In this document: positions 1-7,987 of the stretch, one piece after another | Position numbering within the stretch: position 1 is the first letter of the stretch | Layout: the number at the start of each line of letters is the position of its first letter | From: Gammaproteobacteria bacterium | GTDB lineage: Bacteria; Pseudomonadota; Gammaproteobacteria; Thiomicrospirales; Thiomicrospiraceae | Direction of reading: 5' to 3' | NCBI GenBank assembly: GCA_014763665.1 | Contig: JACXUY010000016.1 | Coordinates: forward strand, 1-60,222 | Length of the DNA: 60,222 nt | Program-made: the position numbers and the translations under genes | The notes under the pieces: model-generated | What the model saw: the letters and a program-made list of their open reading frames with translations, nothing else | The model's database searches: none | Told to the model about the DNA's origin: nothing

Positions 1-234
1 GGATTGGTGTTAGACCCCTACGAAGGCGTCCGCCTAACCCAGCTAGGCAGTGAGCGCTTTACTGTGCCGCAAGCCCTATTGGTTGGTCCAGAAGGTGGAC
101 TCAGTGAAATGGAATTGAAGAACGCACTCCAGTCTGGCTTAACCGGCTGTCGACTCGGACCGCGAATTCTACGCACCGAAACAGCCGGCCCTGCTGCCAT
201 TGCAGCCTTACAAGCCTTGTACGGAGATGCTTAG
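1..234 (+). CDS. rsmE: RsmE, 16S rRNA m3U1498 methyltransferase (C-terminal part, cut by window edge)
   Basis: The 5' end lies outside the window and the reading frame is open from base 1, leaving about 77 residues. The visible part carries the SPOUT-fold SAM-binding signature of RsmE: LLVGPEGGLSEME, then LGPRILRTETAGPAAI, the trefoil-knot region near the C-terminus. RsmE methylates N3 of U1498 in 16S rRNA using SAM. Its TAG stop overlaps, on the opposite strand, the TAA stop of the convergent MerR-type gene (positions 231-234), so the two 3' ends interlock with no spacer. Confidence 0.93.
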   Translation, partial: GLVLDPYEGVRLTQLGSERFTVPQALLVGPEGGLSEMELKNALQSGLTGCRLGPRILRTETAGPAAIAALQALYGDA

Positions 235-1115
235 CCAGCGTTTAATTGTGCTAGCACTGGTAATAAAGCATCAAAATTAGTATAGACAACCGCATCAATT
301 ACCGATAAATCGACTCGTTTTGCGCCTGCTCCACCCAGCCATAAAGCAACTGAACTAGGTAACCCGTGACGCAACTGTACAACCGCTTGTTGCACCCGAG
401 CAGCGTTGGCTGCTTCAGAAATTGACAATGAAACTACCTGTACACCATGCTCTTGCGCAGCTTGTACGATGGTTTCTACAGGTGTTTGAATACCCAAATT
501 AATTACTTGTACGCCTTCTAGCCGACATAAATTTTCTACCATCAACAAGGCCAAACCATGCTGTTCTTCAGGCAAGGTTGTCAATAACACCATGGGCGCA
601 GTCGGGCTGGCTTCTGGCAAACGATCTAAACTTAAACGCAGTTTGCTTTGTAGCTGATCTGTCAATAAATGCTCATGATGAATATCTAATCGACCCGTTT
701 GCCAAGCATAACCAATTTGCATTAACCAGCTTGGCAAAAGTTCGATGACAAAGGCTTCCAGACCATAGCGTAATAGCCAGTAATCTAAATATTTCGATAA
801 GGCTATGGGTTGATTGCTCAATAACAGCGCCATCAACTCATCTACATGCGATTGAAAACGTCCTTGCTGAATACCGACAGGAACACTGAGCATTTGCACC
901 AACTCATCATTCGACAAGCTCATCAAACGTCCGGGGCGATGACCCAAATCCATCAGTCGCTTAATCAACAGCAAGCGCGCTAAATCTTCGGCACTATAAT
1001 TGCGCTCACCGCTGGATGCACGCGATGGCATGGGAAATCCATAACGTCTCTCCCACATACGCAGTACATCTTTAGAAATACCCGTTTCACGTTCAACACG
1101 ACTAATTGAGTACAT
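231..1115 (-). CDS. MerR-family regulator with C-terminal cobalamin-binding domain (CarH/LitR-like)
   Basis: This 294-residue protein starts with a MerR winged helix (MYSISRVERETGISKDVLRMWERRYGFP), goes through a helical middle, and ends with a B12-binding Rossmann-type domain from about residue 170 (LLTTLPEEQHGLALL, then VINLGIQTPVETIV). That is the architecture of CarH/LitR, in which adenosylcobalamin makes repression light-sensitive. The axial His of the E-x-H motif is present, but the Gly of the canonical DxHxxG is Ala here. Start: ATG with AAGGA about 8 nt upstream. It lies 70 nt downstream of ovoA on the same strand and could be co-transcribed. Light or B12 sensing is inferred from family, and the target genes are unknown. 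Confidence 0.85.
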   Translation of the reverse strand: MYSISRVERETGISKDVLRMWERRYGFPMPSRASSGERNYSAEDLARLLLIKRLMDLGHRPGRLMSLSNDELVQMLSVPVGIQQGRFQSHVDELMALLLSNQPIALSKYLDYWLLRYGLEAFVIELLPSWLMQIGYAWQTGRLDIHHEHLLTDQLQSKLRLSLDRLPEASPTAPMVLLTTLPEEQHGLALLMVENLCRLEGVQVINLGIQTPVETIVQAAQEHGVQVVSLSISEAANAARVQQAVVQLRHGLPSSVALWLGGAGAKRVDLSVIDAVVYTNFDALLPVLAQLNAG

Positions 1116-1184
1116 GCTTCACATCCTTAACTATTTTTTGATAATTCGACTGTCATCATTGCGTAAAGCTTCACTCTTTAACCC

Positions 1185-3299
1185 TTAACTCCGATAACGC
1201 CAACAACTCACCTGATGCAATTTGACTTGATAATGACGCGCATCATCGCGCCACACACTCGGTAAATCAATGGGCGGCTCAATCAACTCAAAATGCGCTG
1301 TCAACAAGTGTGAAATTGTGTCAAAACAGGCCACATTTTCACCATCCTGTTTATAACCACCCAAACGCTCAGTAGCATCAGTTCGCTGAGCGTCATAACC
1401 ATAGTGACTGCTGATCACCAATAACCCACCGGCATTCAAACGCTGATGAATGCTAGCCAAGAAAGTTCTCGGCTGAGCTAAGACTTCCAAGGTTTGATTC
1501 AGCACAATCACATCATAGCCACTGAAAAGTGGTTTTAGATTGTTCGGGTCTTGCTGTAAAAATGTGAGCTTATCCGAATTCATTAACCCAAATTCTGCCA
1601 AACTATGCTCGACAAAGTCGGGAATCTCACCTTCAACCGACAGGCGGTAACGAATGCGTCCTTCTGTCTGTAACTGATTGGCAACACGAATAAAGCGCGC
1701 TGACACATCCAGCCCAGTCAAGTGTTCGGCCTGAGTCGCTAACACAAACGACGTACGACCTACCGAACAGCCAATTTCCAACACGTTACCCAAACTGTGC
1801 TGCACTGAAATAACTTTCTCTGCCAACGCTTGCGCATAATTCTGAAGACCAAATAGCGATTGACCATAATGCAGCTCACAGGCTTGTACGACGTCTCTGT
1901 CAGTTTCTACCGGACTAAAATGGGTGATAACGGGTGCATCGCTGGCAATATAGCGGAATCCCGCGTGTTGAAAAAAGTGACGACGGAAAGCATAGCGCGA
2001 ATGTAAATTAGCCTCATTGCCGCTAGAAATCCACGAACCGCCTTTGAAGATATTGTGTTTATTATCGAAGGTTGGCGTCGTAAAATCATCGTATAAGGGA
2101 TGAACCTTAAAACCGTCAAACGGATAAATCGGTGTTTCAGTCCACTGCCAAACATTACCAACAATATCGTAAACATGACAAAATGGGTTGGCATTAACTG
2201 GCGTAGAGGAAGCCCATTGTTCCAAATTTAAATTCGCGCCGATACCAATAGCAGAATCCACATCGGGCAAGCTACACTGGGCACGCAAATGCAAATACTC
2301 ATCTTCGCTCGGCAAACGGATGGGCTCTCCAGTTTGTTCCGCTTTCCAGTTACAGAAGGCTTTCGCTTCTAAGTAGTTCACTTCTACCGGCCAAGACCAA
2401 GGCATAGGAATCTCCTCAACCATGGTTCTGAGCCAATAACCATCATCGCGCTGCAACCAGAAAGTTGGCATGGTCGCTTGACTGAAGGACAACCAACCTT
2501 GACCTTCCTCTGTCCAATAACTTGGGACTTGATAGCCACCCGCTTGAACAAACTCAAAAAACTCATGATTCGACACCAACATGGTCGCAGCTTTGAAGGA
2601 CGCGACTTCTGCCTGATGCGAGCCGTACTCATTATCCCAACCATAAACATTAGCAGGGTCTTGGTGATCAATCACCACTCGACCTGCTGGCACACTAAAC
2701 CAATCGTTGACCGGTACGGGCGTTTGTTGATGCGGACACAGGGGAAAGCTGACGTGCGGTTGCACCGCGCTAATCGGTAATTGTCGAATCAGTACCGATG
2801 AGGTTTCTAAATGAATACGCTCATGCTCAATACCCATCAAAATCGGCCATACTGGATTGTGCCAATTCATCGGAAATTGAATATCAATGCGATCAATTAA
2901 TGCCAAAATAGTCGCTTTAACTTGGTGACGATACTCACGTACCGCATCCACCGTTGGCCAATCATAGTGTGCATCGTTCAAATCATCCCACGACATCTCA
3001 TCGACACCAATAGCGAACATCGACTCAAACATCGGATTAATGCGATCCACTAATTTTGCCAATACCAACTTATTCATGAAAAAGGTAGCCGTATGACCGA
3101 AATAGAAAATTAACGGATGACGCAAAGAACAAGGGCGATCATAATAGCTGTCATCGTCACGAATGACTTCAAACAAACGCTCATACAAACGCCAAGTTTG
3201 CTCAAAGTAATCGCGCAATTGCTGACGGAACAACAGAGGATCTTGCGCCTGCAAACAAAATTTTGGATAACTCATGACTAACGATGTATCAGCAACCAT
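1185..3299 (-). CDS. ovoA: OvoA: 5-histidylcysteine sulfoxide synthase with C-terminal 4-mercaptohistidine N-methyltransferase
   Basis: OvoA is a non-haem iron enzyme that joins Cys to His C5 with O2, the first step of ovothiol A synthesis; the fused domain is proposed to methylate the product. Seen: a DinB-like domain with metal-site histidines (YFGHTATF, and HERIHLE near residue 160), an FGE-sulfatase domain (VGNVWQWTETPIYPF, FKGGSWISSGNEA, AFRRHFFQHAGFRY), and from about residue 510 a class I methyltransferase (VLEIGCSVGRTSF). At 704 aa it is full OvoA length. I chose the ATG at 3299, which has AAGG upstream, over an in-frame TTG at 3350 that would overlap the divergent gene. EgtB alone would lack the methyltransferase domain, so OvoA is preferred. 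Confidence 0.93.
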   Translation of the reverse strand: MVADTSLVMSYPKFCLQAQDPLLFRQQLRDYFEQTWRLYERLFEVIRDDDSYYDRPCSLRHPLIFYFGHTATFFMNKLVLAKLVDRINPMFESMFAIGVDEMSWDDLNDAHYDWPTVDAVREYRHQVKATILALIDRIDIQFPMNWHNPVWPILMGIEHERIHLETSSVLIRQLPISAVQPHVSFPLCPHQQTPVPVNDWFSVPAGRVVIDHQDPANVYGWDNEYGSHQAEVASFKAATMLVSNHEFFEFVQAGGYQVPSYWTEEGQGWLSFSQATMPTFWLQRDDGYWLRTMVEEIPMPWSWPVEVNYLEAKAFCNWKAEQTGEPIRLPSEDEYLHLRAQCSLPDVDSAIGIGANLNLEQWASSTPVNANPFCHVYDIVGNVWQWTETPIYPFDGFKVHPLYDDFTTPTFDNKHNIFKGGSWISSGNEANLHSRYAFRRHFFQHAGFRYIASDAPVITHFSPVETDRDVVQACELHYGQSLFGLQNYAQALAEKVISVQHSLGNVLEIGCSVGRTSFVLATQAEHLTGLDVSARFIRVANQLQTEGRIRYRLSVEGEIPDFVEHSLAEFGLMNSDKLTFLQQDPNNLKPLFSGYDVIVLNQTLEVLAQPRTFLASIHQRLNAGGLLVISSHYGYDAQRTDATERLGGYKQDGENVACFDTISHLLTAHFELIEPPIDLPSVWRDDARHYQVKLHQVSCWRYRS

Positions 3300-3349
3300 A
3301 TAGACAAACCTTATGCAAAATTGAATAATTAAGCCTATTATACTTAACA

Positions 3350-4114
3350 ATGACTAAACAAAAAACTTTTATGCACAATACACAACAACATTATGCGCAA
3401 CTAGCCGAGACATTCGACCAACTGTGGCAGTTTAGCCCAGACTATGAACCCTGGATGGTTGAACAAATACAAACACATCTAGCCTTACAACCCCACGAGC
3501 ACTGGGTTGACTTTGGTGCTGGCACAGGCAGATTTAGCCAAGCCATTCATCGTTACGCCCAACCTGCTTCTACCCTGTGTGTTGAACCCGATGCTGCTAT
3601 GTGTGCCATCGCTCAACAAAAAACAGAACTCATGAGTTTACAAGCCTGTGATCAGACTTTTGTCGAGCAGCCTTTGCGTTACGATGCACTGTTAGTAAAG
3701 GAAGTTATCCATCATTTAAGCGATAGACTATCCTTCTGGCGAGGCGTTAAACCACAATTGAATCCAAATGGTCGCATTTTGCTTATTACTCGACCACAAG
3801 AAACCACTCTTGCCCTATTTGAGCAGGCAAAAGCTCGTTTTGCACAGCATCAACCCAGTATTGACCTCTTGTGTCGTGAATTGCAAACTGCTGGGTTTGA
3901 CACACAGGTTTCGATCATTGACTTCCCCTTACGACAAACAAAGTCTCATTGGTACACTATGCTCAGAGCAAAATTCATGTCGGATTTAGTGGGATTTAGT
4001 GAAGATGAAATTGAAGCGGGTATTATTGAGGTCGATAAACATTACCCTGGCGAGTGGATAACCCATGCCGACCGTTTGTTGTTTGTTGTTGCTACAAATA
4101 AAAAACAGCTGTAA
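3350..4114 (+). CDS. Class I SAM-dependent methyltransferase, specificity unknown
   Basis: The 254-residue protein has motif I (WVDFGAGTGRFSQAI), an acidic post-I strand (CVEPD), YDALLVKEVIHHL at motif II, and LNPNGRILLITRP at motif III, typical of the UbiE/BioC-like methyltransferase fold. It is divergent from ovoA, with only 50 bp between the two starts. The ATG at 3350 has no Shine-Dalgarno, and TATACT sits 5 nt upstream of it, so a leaderless transcript or a downstream start (ATG 3371) is possible. Substrate cannot be told from sequence. A link to thiol-histidine metabolism is suggested only by position. Confidence 0.8.
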   Translation: MTKQKTFMHNTQQHYAQLAETFDQLWQFSPDYEPWMVEQIQTHLALQPHEHWVDFGAGTGRFSQAIHRYAQPASTLCVEPDAAMCAIAQQKTELMSLQACDQTFVEQPLRYDALLVKEVIHHLSDRLSFWRGVKPQLNPNGRILLITRPQETTLALFEQAKARFAQHQPSIDLLCRELQTAGFDTQVSIIDFPLRQTKSHWYTMLRAKFMSDLVGFSEDEIEAGIIEVDKHYPGEWITHADRLLFVVATNKKQL

Positions 4115-4134
4115 GGATTCTCTGCTGACAGATC

Positions 4135-4578
4135 TTAAACTTGGCAGCGTGCACAGACACCATGTAGCTCTAATGTTGGCTGATTAAGCGTAAATCCTAA
4201 GTGCTGTGTTTGTGATTGCAATGCCTGATAAATGCTTTCCATATCGGGCACTTCGGTTAAGTTGCCGCATTTATCGCAATGCAAAAACTCCACACATCTT
4301 CCATGCTTTTTGCCAAGTTCTTGGCACAGCACATACTGACGAGTGGCCGCTAATTTGTGCACTAAACCATGTTGCTCTAAAAAAGTCAGCACCCGATAAA
4401 CAGTAGTCGGTTGATAGCTTTTTTGGTAACGCTGTTGGTAACCTTCCAATAACTGATAAGCAGACAAAGGCCTAGTCGATTCCGCTAACAAAGATAGCAC
4501 TGCCAAACGCGTATTCGTTAGGCGAATCCCCTGTTGTTGACTGTAGCTATGTATCTTGTCTAGCGTGCTGACAGACAT
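4135..4578 (-). CDS. zur: Zur, zinc uptake regulator (Fur family)
   Basis: The protein has 147 residues. Residues about 1-85 are the winged helix (RLTNTRLAVLSLLAE, PTTVYRVLTFLEQHGLVHKL). The dimerisation part has the regulatory and structural zinc ligands: HGRCVEFLHCDKCGN and the C-terminal CARC. The two CxxC pairs, and the spacing to the HCDKCG segment, fit Zur better than Fur. It represses zinc-acquisition genes when zinc is plentiful. ATG with GAGGTG 6 nt upstream. It lies 27 nt downstream of the COG0523 GTPase on the same strand, so the two are probably one autoregulated zinc-starvation operon read from the palindrome at 5816-5839. Confidence 0.92.
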   Translation of the reverse strand: MSVSTLDKIHSYSQQQGIRLTNTRLAVLSLLAESTRPLSAYQLLEGYQQRYQKSYQPTTVYRVLTFLEQHGLVHKLAATRQYVLCQELGKKHGRCVEFLHCDKCGNLTEVPDMESIYQALQSQTQHLGFTLNQPTLELHGVCARCQV

Positions 4579-4605
4579 GACTCACCTCAGATTGTGTCAT
4601 TAGCG

Positions 4606-5793
4606 TTACGAAAATGGATTGGCCACATAATACCAATAATCATCGCCCTGTTGCAGTTCTTGTTCGGTTAATAAACACGCGTCTAATCGATTTTGCATAA
4701 CAGCCTTGTTCAAGGCTTGCCCAATAAAAACGATTTCTTGACGTCTATCGCCATAGGGTTCTTGCCAACGTTTCATGATGTAATCGTGAGACTCGGCATC
4801 GGTTGGCCACCGTTCTTTGCCTACGGCATGCCAAAATAGTCCTACCTTATTGGCTTGCCAAATACTGCCTGCTTGACTGTAAAACCAAACATAATTAGGC
4901 TCTGTCGCTAACCAAAGATAGCCTTTGCTGCGGAATAGATTACCTCCGCTCCAGCCCTTATCATTCAGTAACTCATACAAACGCTTAGGGTGAAAAGGGC
5001 GACGTGCAAGATAATTGAAATGACCAATGCCATATTCTTCGGTTTCTGGCGTATGGGTTCCGCGTGGCTCTGTTAGCCAGTCTTGATGAGTTTGAGCAGT
5101 ATCAAAATTGAATTTTCCGGTGTTCAAAATCAGCTTAGGGTCGAGTTGACCGTGGCGCATGACGTGAATGTCAGCATTAGGGTTTAGCTTGCTCAAAATC
5201 AGCTTTAATTGTGCGCTTTGCTCGTTACTAATTAAATCGGCTTTGCTGATGAGAATAACGTTTGCAAATTCAATTTGATCGATGAGTAAGTCAGCTAAAT
5301 TACGTTCATCTTCTTCACCTAAACTTTCACCGACATCTTGCAACGATTGTGCCTCATCGAGTTGGCGTAAAAAATTAACACCATCCACCAGCGTCACCAT
5401 AGTATCCAGACGGGCAATTTGCGATAAAGATTTGCCATTTTCATCTTCAAAAGTAAAGGTTTCCGCTACAGGCAAGGGCTCAGAAATGCCTGTTGATTCG
5501 ATAATGAGATAATCGTAACGCTGACTGTTAGCGAGTTCCGAGATATTTTCTAATAGGTCTTCACGCAAGGTGCAACAAATGCAACCATTGGACATTTCCA
5601 CCAATTTATCTTGTCCACGGTTGAGCGAGACCTCGTTGTGTACTAAGTCGGCATCGATATTGATTTCACTCATGTCGTTGACAATAATGGCAATGCGCAT
5701 GCCGTCGCGATTATGAAGCAAATGATGTAATAGTGTCGTTTTGCCCGCACCTAAAAAACCAGAGAGCACGGTAACGGGTAGTAAAGTAGTCAT
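4606..5793 (-). CDS. COG0523 (CobW/YeiR/ZigA-type) GTP-dependent metallochaperone, probably for zinc
   Basis: This 395-residue G3E-family GTPase has Walker A GFLGAGKTTLLHHLL near the N-terminus, IVNDMSEINID, the metal-binding SNGCICCTLREDLL motif with CxCC, and IIESTGISEPLPVAETF (Walker B region). A CobW C-terminal domain follows from about residue 250. Members linked to Zur deliver zinc to essential enzymes during starvation. The ATG at 5793 is preferred over an in-frame TTG at 5805 because GGA lies 7 nt before it. It is the first gene of a pair with zur. CobW proper (cobalt, B12 synthesis) is less likely because no cobalamin genes surround it. Confidence 0.88.
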   Translation of the reverse strand: MTTLLPVTVLSGFLGAGKTTLLHHLLHNRDGMRIAIIVNDMSEINIDADLVHNEVSLNRGQDKLVEMSNGCICCTLREDLLENISELANSQRYDYLIIESTGISEPLPVAETFTFEDENGKSLSQIARLDTMVTLVDGVNFLRQLDEAQSLQDVGESLGEEDERNLADLLIDQIEFANVILISKADLISNEQSAQLKLILSKLNPNADIHVMRHGQLDPKLILNTGKFNFDTAQTHQDWLTEPRGTHTPETEEYGIGHFNYLARRPFHPKRLYELLNDKGWSGGNLFRSKGYLWLATEPNYVWFYSQAGSIWQANKVGLFWHAVGKERWPTDAESHDYIMKRWQEPYGDRRQEIVFIGQALNKAVMQNRLDACLLTEQELQQGDDYWYYVANPFS

Positions 5794-5815
5794 TTCAAAA
5801 TCCAATAAGCATTAT

Positions 5816-5839
5816 ATAGATATATTATATCATATCTAT
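5816..5839. promoter_or_regulatory. 24-bp palindrome upstream of the COG0523-zur pair; candidate Zur operator
   Basis: Two perfect 8-bp arms, ATAGATAT and ATATCTAT, flank an 8-bp AT-rich spacer (ATTATATC), centred about 35 nt upstream of the GTPase ATG. Zur operators are AT-rich palindromes at this position relative to such genes. This one does not match the TGTTATAnTATAACA consensus closely, so the assignment rests on context. It would cover the promoter of the minus-strand pair. Confidence 0.5.
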
Positions 5840-5960
5840 TATAAATCAAATGCGCAAAACAGCAGAGTCCCAACACCTAACTACACCATAGTCTAAGTGC
5901 CACCTAAATTGGTGCAAAAGTTATGATACAATAAACGCTACTGACATTAGCCAAAAAATT

Positions 5961-6374
5961 ATGAGCAAAGACGTTGATACCAACCTCCCTTGGCTAGAGG
6001 CCATTGCTTGGGATGAAAAAGGACTGTTGAACACCATCGCCCAAGACGCTGATAGCGGTGATATTCTGATGGTCGCTTGGATGAATCGCGAATCCCTGCA
6101 ACTCACCTTAGCCAAAGGCGAAGCTATTTATTGGTCGCGTTCACGCAATCGACTCTGGCACAAAGGTGAAGAATCGGGCAACACACAACAAGTCGTTGAA
6201 ATGCGATTAGATTGTGACGGTGACGTATTGTTACTAAAAGTTCGTCAAAAGGGTGGTATTGCCTGCCATACGGGACGAAAAAGTTGTTTTTATCTCGGAC
6301 TCAATGCAGAAACACAACGCTGGCAAGCGCTCGATCCCGTCCTCAAAGACCCTAAGGAACTCTATGGAAAATAA
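5961..6374 (+). CDS. hisI: HisI, phosphoribosyl-AMP cyclohydrolase
   Basis: HisI opens the purine ring of phosphoribosyl-AMP, the third step of histidine synthesis, in the cytoplasm. The 137 residues show [32 protein letters not shown], the metal-binding [12 protein letters not shown] (D-x-D-x-D type) and [14 protein letters not shown] with its zinc cysteines. It is a stand-alone cyclohydrolase, not fused to HisE. Its end overlaps the hisE start by 11 nt, so the pair is translationally coupled. The start region has only a weak ribosome site. The remaining his genes are not in the window. Confidence 0.95.
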   Translation: MSKDVDTNLPWLEAIAWDEKGLLNTIAQDADSGDILMVAWMNRESLQLTLAKGEAIYWSRSRNRLWHKGEESGNTQQVVEMRLDCDGDVLLLKVRQKGGIACHTGRKSCFYLGLNAETQRWQALDPVLKDPKELYGK

Positions 6375-6696
6375 TACCTTAGTGCTCGCAGAACTCGCTC
6401 GCATTATCGAAGATCGCAAAGGCAAAGATGCCACAACCTCCTACGTCGCTAGCCTGTTTGCTAAGGGCACAGACAAAATTTGTGGCAAAATGGCCGAAGA
6501 ATGTATGGAAACGGGACTTGCCGCTAAAATAAACGATAAATCAGAAATCATCTACGAAATGGCGGACTTATGGTTCCATTGCATGGTATTATTAGCGCAC
6601 CACAATATTGACCACGCCCAGGTTCTACAAGAACTGGCTCGACGTTTCGGCGTTTCGGGACACGTGGAAAAAGCTAACCGCACAACCACCGCTTAA
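6364..6696 (+). CDS. hisE: HisE, phosphoribosyl-ATP pyrophosphatase
   Basis: HisE removes pyrophosphate from phosphoribosyl-ATP, the step just before HisI. The 110-residue all-alpha MazG-like protein shows [14 protein letters not shown] at the N-terminus, [18 protein letters not shown] with the metal-binding acidic pair, and [18 protein letters not shown]. The ATG at 6364 is preceded by AAGGA and lies inside the end of hisI. A longer frame opens upstream, but it only shadows hisI. Gene order hisI-hisE-HIT-tatABC is recurrent in proteobacteria. Confidence 0.95.
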   Translation: MENNTLVLAELARIIEDRKGKDATTSYVASLFAKGTDKICGKMAEECMETGLAAKINDKSEIIYEMADLWFHCMVLLAHHNIDHAQVLQELARRFGVSGHVEKANRTTTA

Positions 6697-6733
6697 GCCA
6701 GCGCGTTTGTGACTAACCTTGGGAAACTAAACC

Positions 6734-7048
6734 ATGAGTACAATTTTTGCTAAAATTATCCGCCGTGAAGTTCCAGCGGATATCGTGTATGAAGATGATA
6801 GAGTGCTTGTATTCAAAGACATCAATCCGCGCGCGCGGGTGCACTTGCTGATTATTCCGAAAAAGGAAATTGCCAGCATGTTTGAGGTAAAACCAGAAGA
6901 CAAAGATTTGATTGCTCATATGATGTTGCTATTACCGCAACTAGCCAAAGCTCATGGTCTTGAAAAAGGTTTCAAAACGCAAATTAACACTGGCGAAGCT
7001 GGCGGGCAAGAAGTTTATCACCTTCATATACATTTATTAGGCAACTAA
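6734..7048 (+). CDS. HIT-family nucleotide-binding protein (HinT-like)
   Basis: The 104-residue protein starts TIFAKIIRREVPADIVYEDD and ends with the histidine triad HLHIHLLG; ARVHLLIIPKKE lies between, giving the HinT subfamily layout. HinT-type enzymes hydrolyse purine nucleoside phosphoramidates (AMP-NH2-type substrates). It is about ten residues shorter at the C-terminus than Escherichia HinT and stops straight after the HIT motif. It sits between hisE and tatA on the same strand, with gaps of 37 and 18 nt, so it is probably in the same transcript. Confidence 0.92.
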   Translation: MSTIFAKIIRREVPADIVYEDDRVLVFKDINPRARVHLLIIPKKEIASMFEVKPEDKDLIAHMMLLLPQLAKAHGLEKGFKTQINTGEAGGQEVYHLHIHLLGN

Positions 7049-7066
7049 CAATAAAGGAAATCAATC

Positions 7067-7375
7067 ATGGGATTAAGCATTTGGCATCTGTTACTGGTTC
7101 TAGCTATTGTTTTAGTGCTTTTTGGTGCAAAGCGTTTACGTAATGTTGGTGGTGATTTAGGGGCTGCCATTAAAGGTTTCAAAGATGCCGTTACCGACGG
7201 TAAGAAAGAAGGCGAAACCCACGCTACAGGTAATGTTTACGATGCTCAGGTCGCACAGACTCAAGCACCTCAGCCAATTACACAACAATCGGCAACAGCA
7301 CAACCTCACGCAACGGTTACGCCTCAAGCTACACCACAGCCAGCGCCAACACAAGCACCACACAACCACGCGTAA
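7067..7375 (+). CDS. tatA: TatA, twin-arginine translocase pore-forming subunit
   Basis: Residues 1-20 form the single N-terminal membrane helix ([20 protein letters not shown]), followed by the hinge and amphipathic helix ([22 protein letters not shown]). The FG-x-K-x-L motif is typical of TatA/E. From about residue 55 the cytoplasmic tail is a low-complexity stretch of Gln, Pro, Ala and Thr, without structure signals. TatA multimers form the conduit for folded proteins carrying RR signal peptides. First of tatABC. The DUF882 protein at 36143-36688 is a likely client. Confidence 0.94.
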   Translation: MGLSIWHLLLVLAIVLVLFGAKRLRNVGGDLGAAIKGFKDAVTDGKKEGETHATGNVYDAQVAQTQAPQPITQQSATAQPHATVTPQATPQPAPTQAPHNHA

Positions 7376-7414
7376 TGCTGGTTGATTGTGTTAAGCACGT
7401 CTAAGGTCGCCTGA

Positions 7415-7987
7415 GTGTTTGAACTAGCCTTCTCAGAAATGCTACTGGTGCTAATCATTGCCTTAGTGGTGATTGGCCCAGAAAGACTTCCTGAAGTGGC
7501 TCGTGGCTTGGGTAGCATGGTAGGCAAAGTAAAGCGTTTTATCGAAAACGTACGTAATGAAACCAGTTTGCAAGACGAATTAGCGGATTTGCGTCGTCAA
7601 CTCGACTTGTCGAGAGAAGCAGCACAGTTACAACAACTGGGTGAATCGCTTAAATCAGACATCCAATCCAGTGTTAACGAAATTGACTATTCCTTCTACA
7701 ATCGCCCAAGTAGCGATGAGATTCGTCGCCAGCACAACGAAGCGAATCAAGTTAACGCCACAGCTCACCTTAATGTCGCTGCCGAATCCAAAGAAGCAGA
7801 CGAACTCGCCAATATTCAACGACCGACATTTGGACGTGAGTTGTATGAAGAGCTACCCCCTTGGTATCACCAACACTCTGATGGCGCTATGACACCAAAA
7901 GTGCCAAGTGCACCTGAGTTACCATTATCAGCAGATCAAGCCTCTGTTAGTGAAACCATCCCGAGTACGACAGCTAAAACCTCATGA
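7415..7987 (+). CDS. tatB: TatB, twin-arginine translocase substrate-receptor subunit
   Basis: The 190-residue protein has one N-terminal membrane helix (FELAFSEMLLVLIIALVVIG) with the Glu near residue 7 typical of TatB, then PERLPEVARGLGSMVGKVKRF and a long charged helical tail with coiled-coil character. TatB forms the receptor with TatC. The start is GTG at 7415 with AAGG about 8 nt upstream; there is no nearby ATG that keeps the helix. It overlaps the tatC start by 4 nt (ATGA), implying coupled translation. Confidence 0.92.
   Translation: MFELAFSEMLLVLIIALVVIGPERLPEVARGLGSMVGKVKRFIENVRNETSLQDELADLRRQLDLSREAAQLQQLGESLKSDIQSSVNEIDYSFYNRPSSDEIRRQHNEANQVNATAHLNVAAESKEADELANIQRPTFGRELYEELPPWYHQHSDGAMTPKVPSAPELPLSADQASVSETIPSTTAKTS

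Noticed and set aside
3300-3350. ovoA start at TTG 3350
   Set aside because: It would overlap the divergent methyltransferase start and adds a hydrophobic tail unlike OvoA; ATG 3299 has a ribosome site.
5880-5935. Promoter for hisI with TATGAT/TACAAT
   Set aside because: Several -10-like hexamers occur, but none has a -35 at 16-18 bp, so no single promoter could be supported.
7157-7369. Cys-rich minus-strand frame opposite tatA
   Set aside because: Its composition mirrors the Gln/Pro/Thr codons of the TatA tail, and there is no ribosome site or family; it is a shadow frame.
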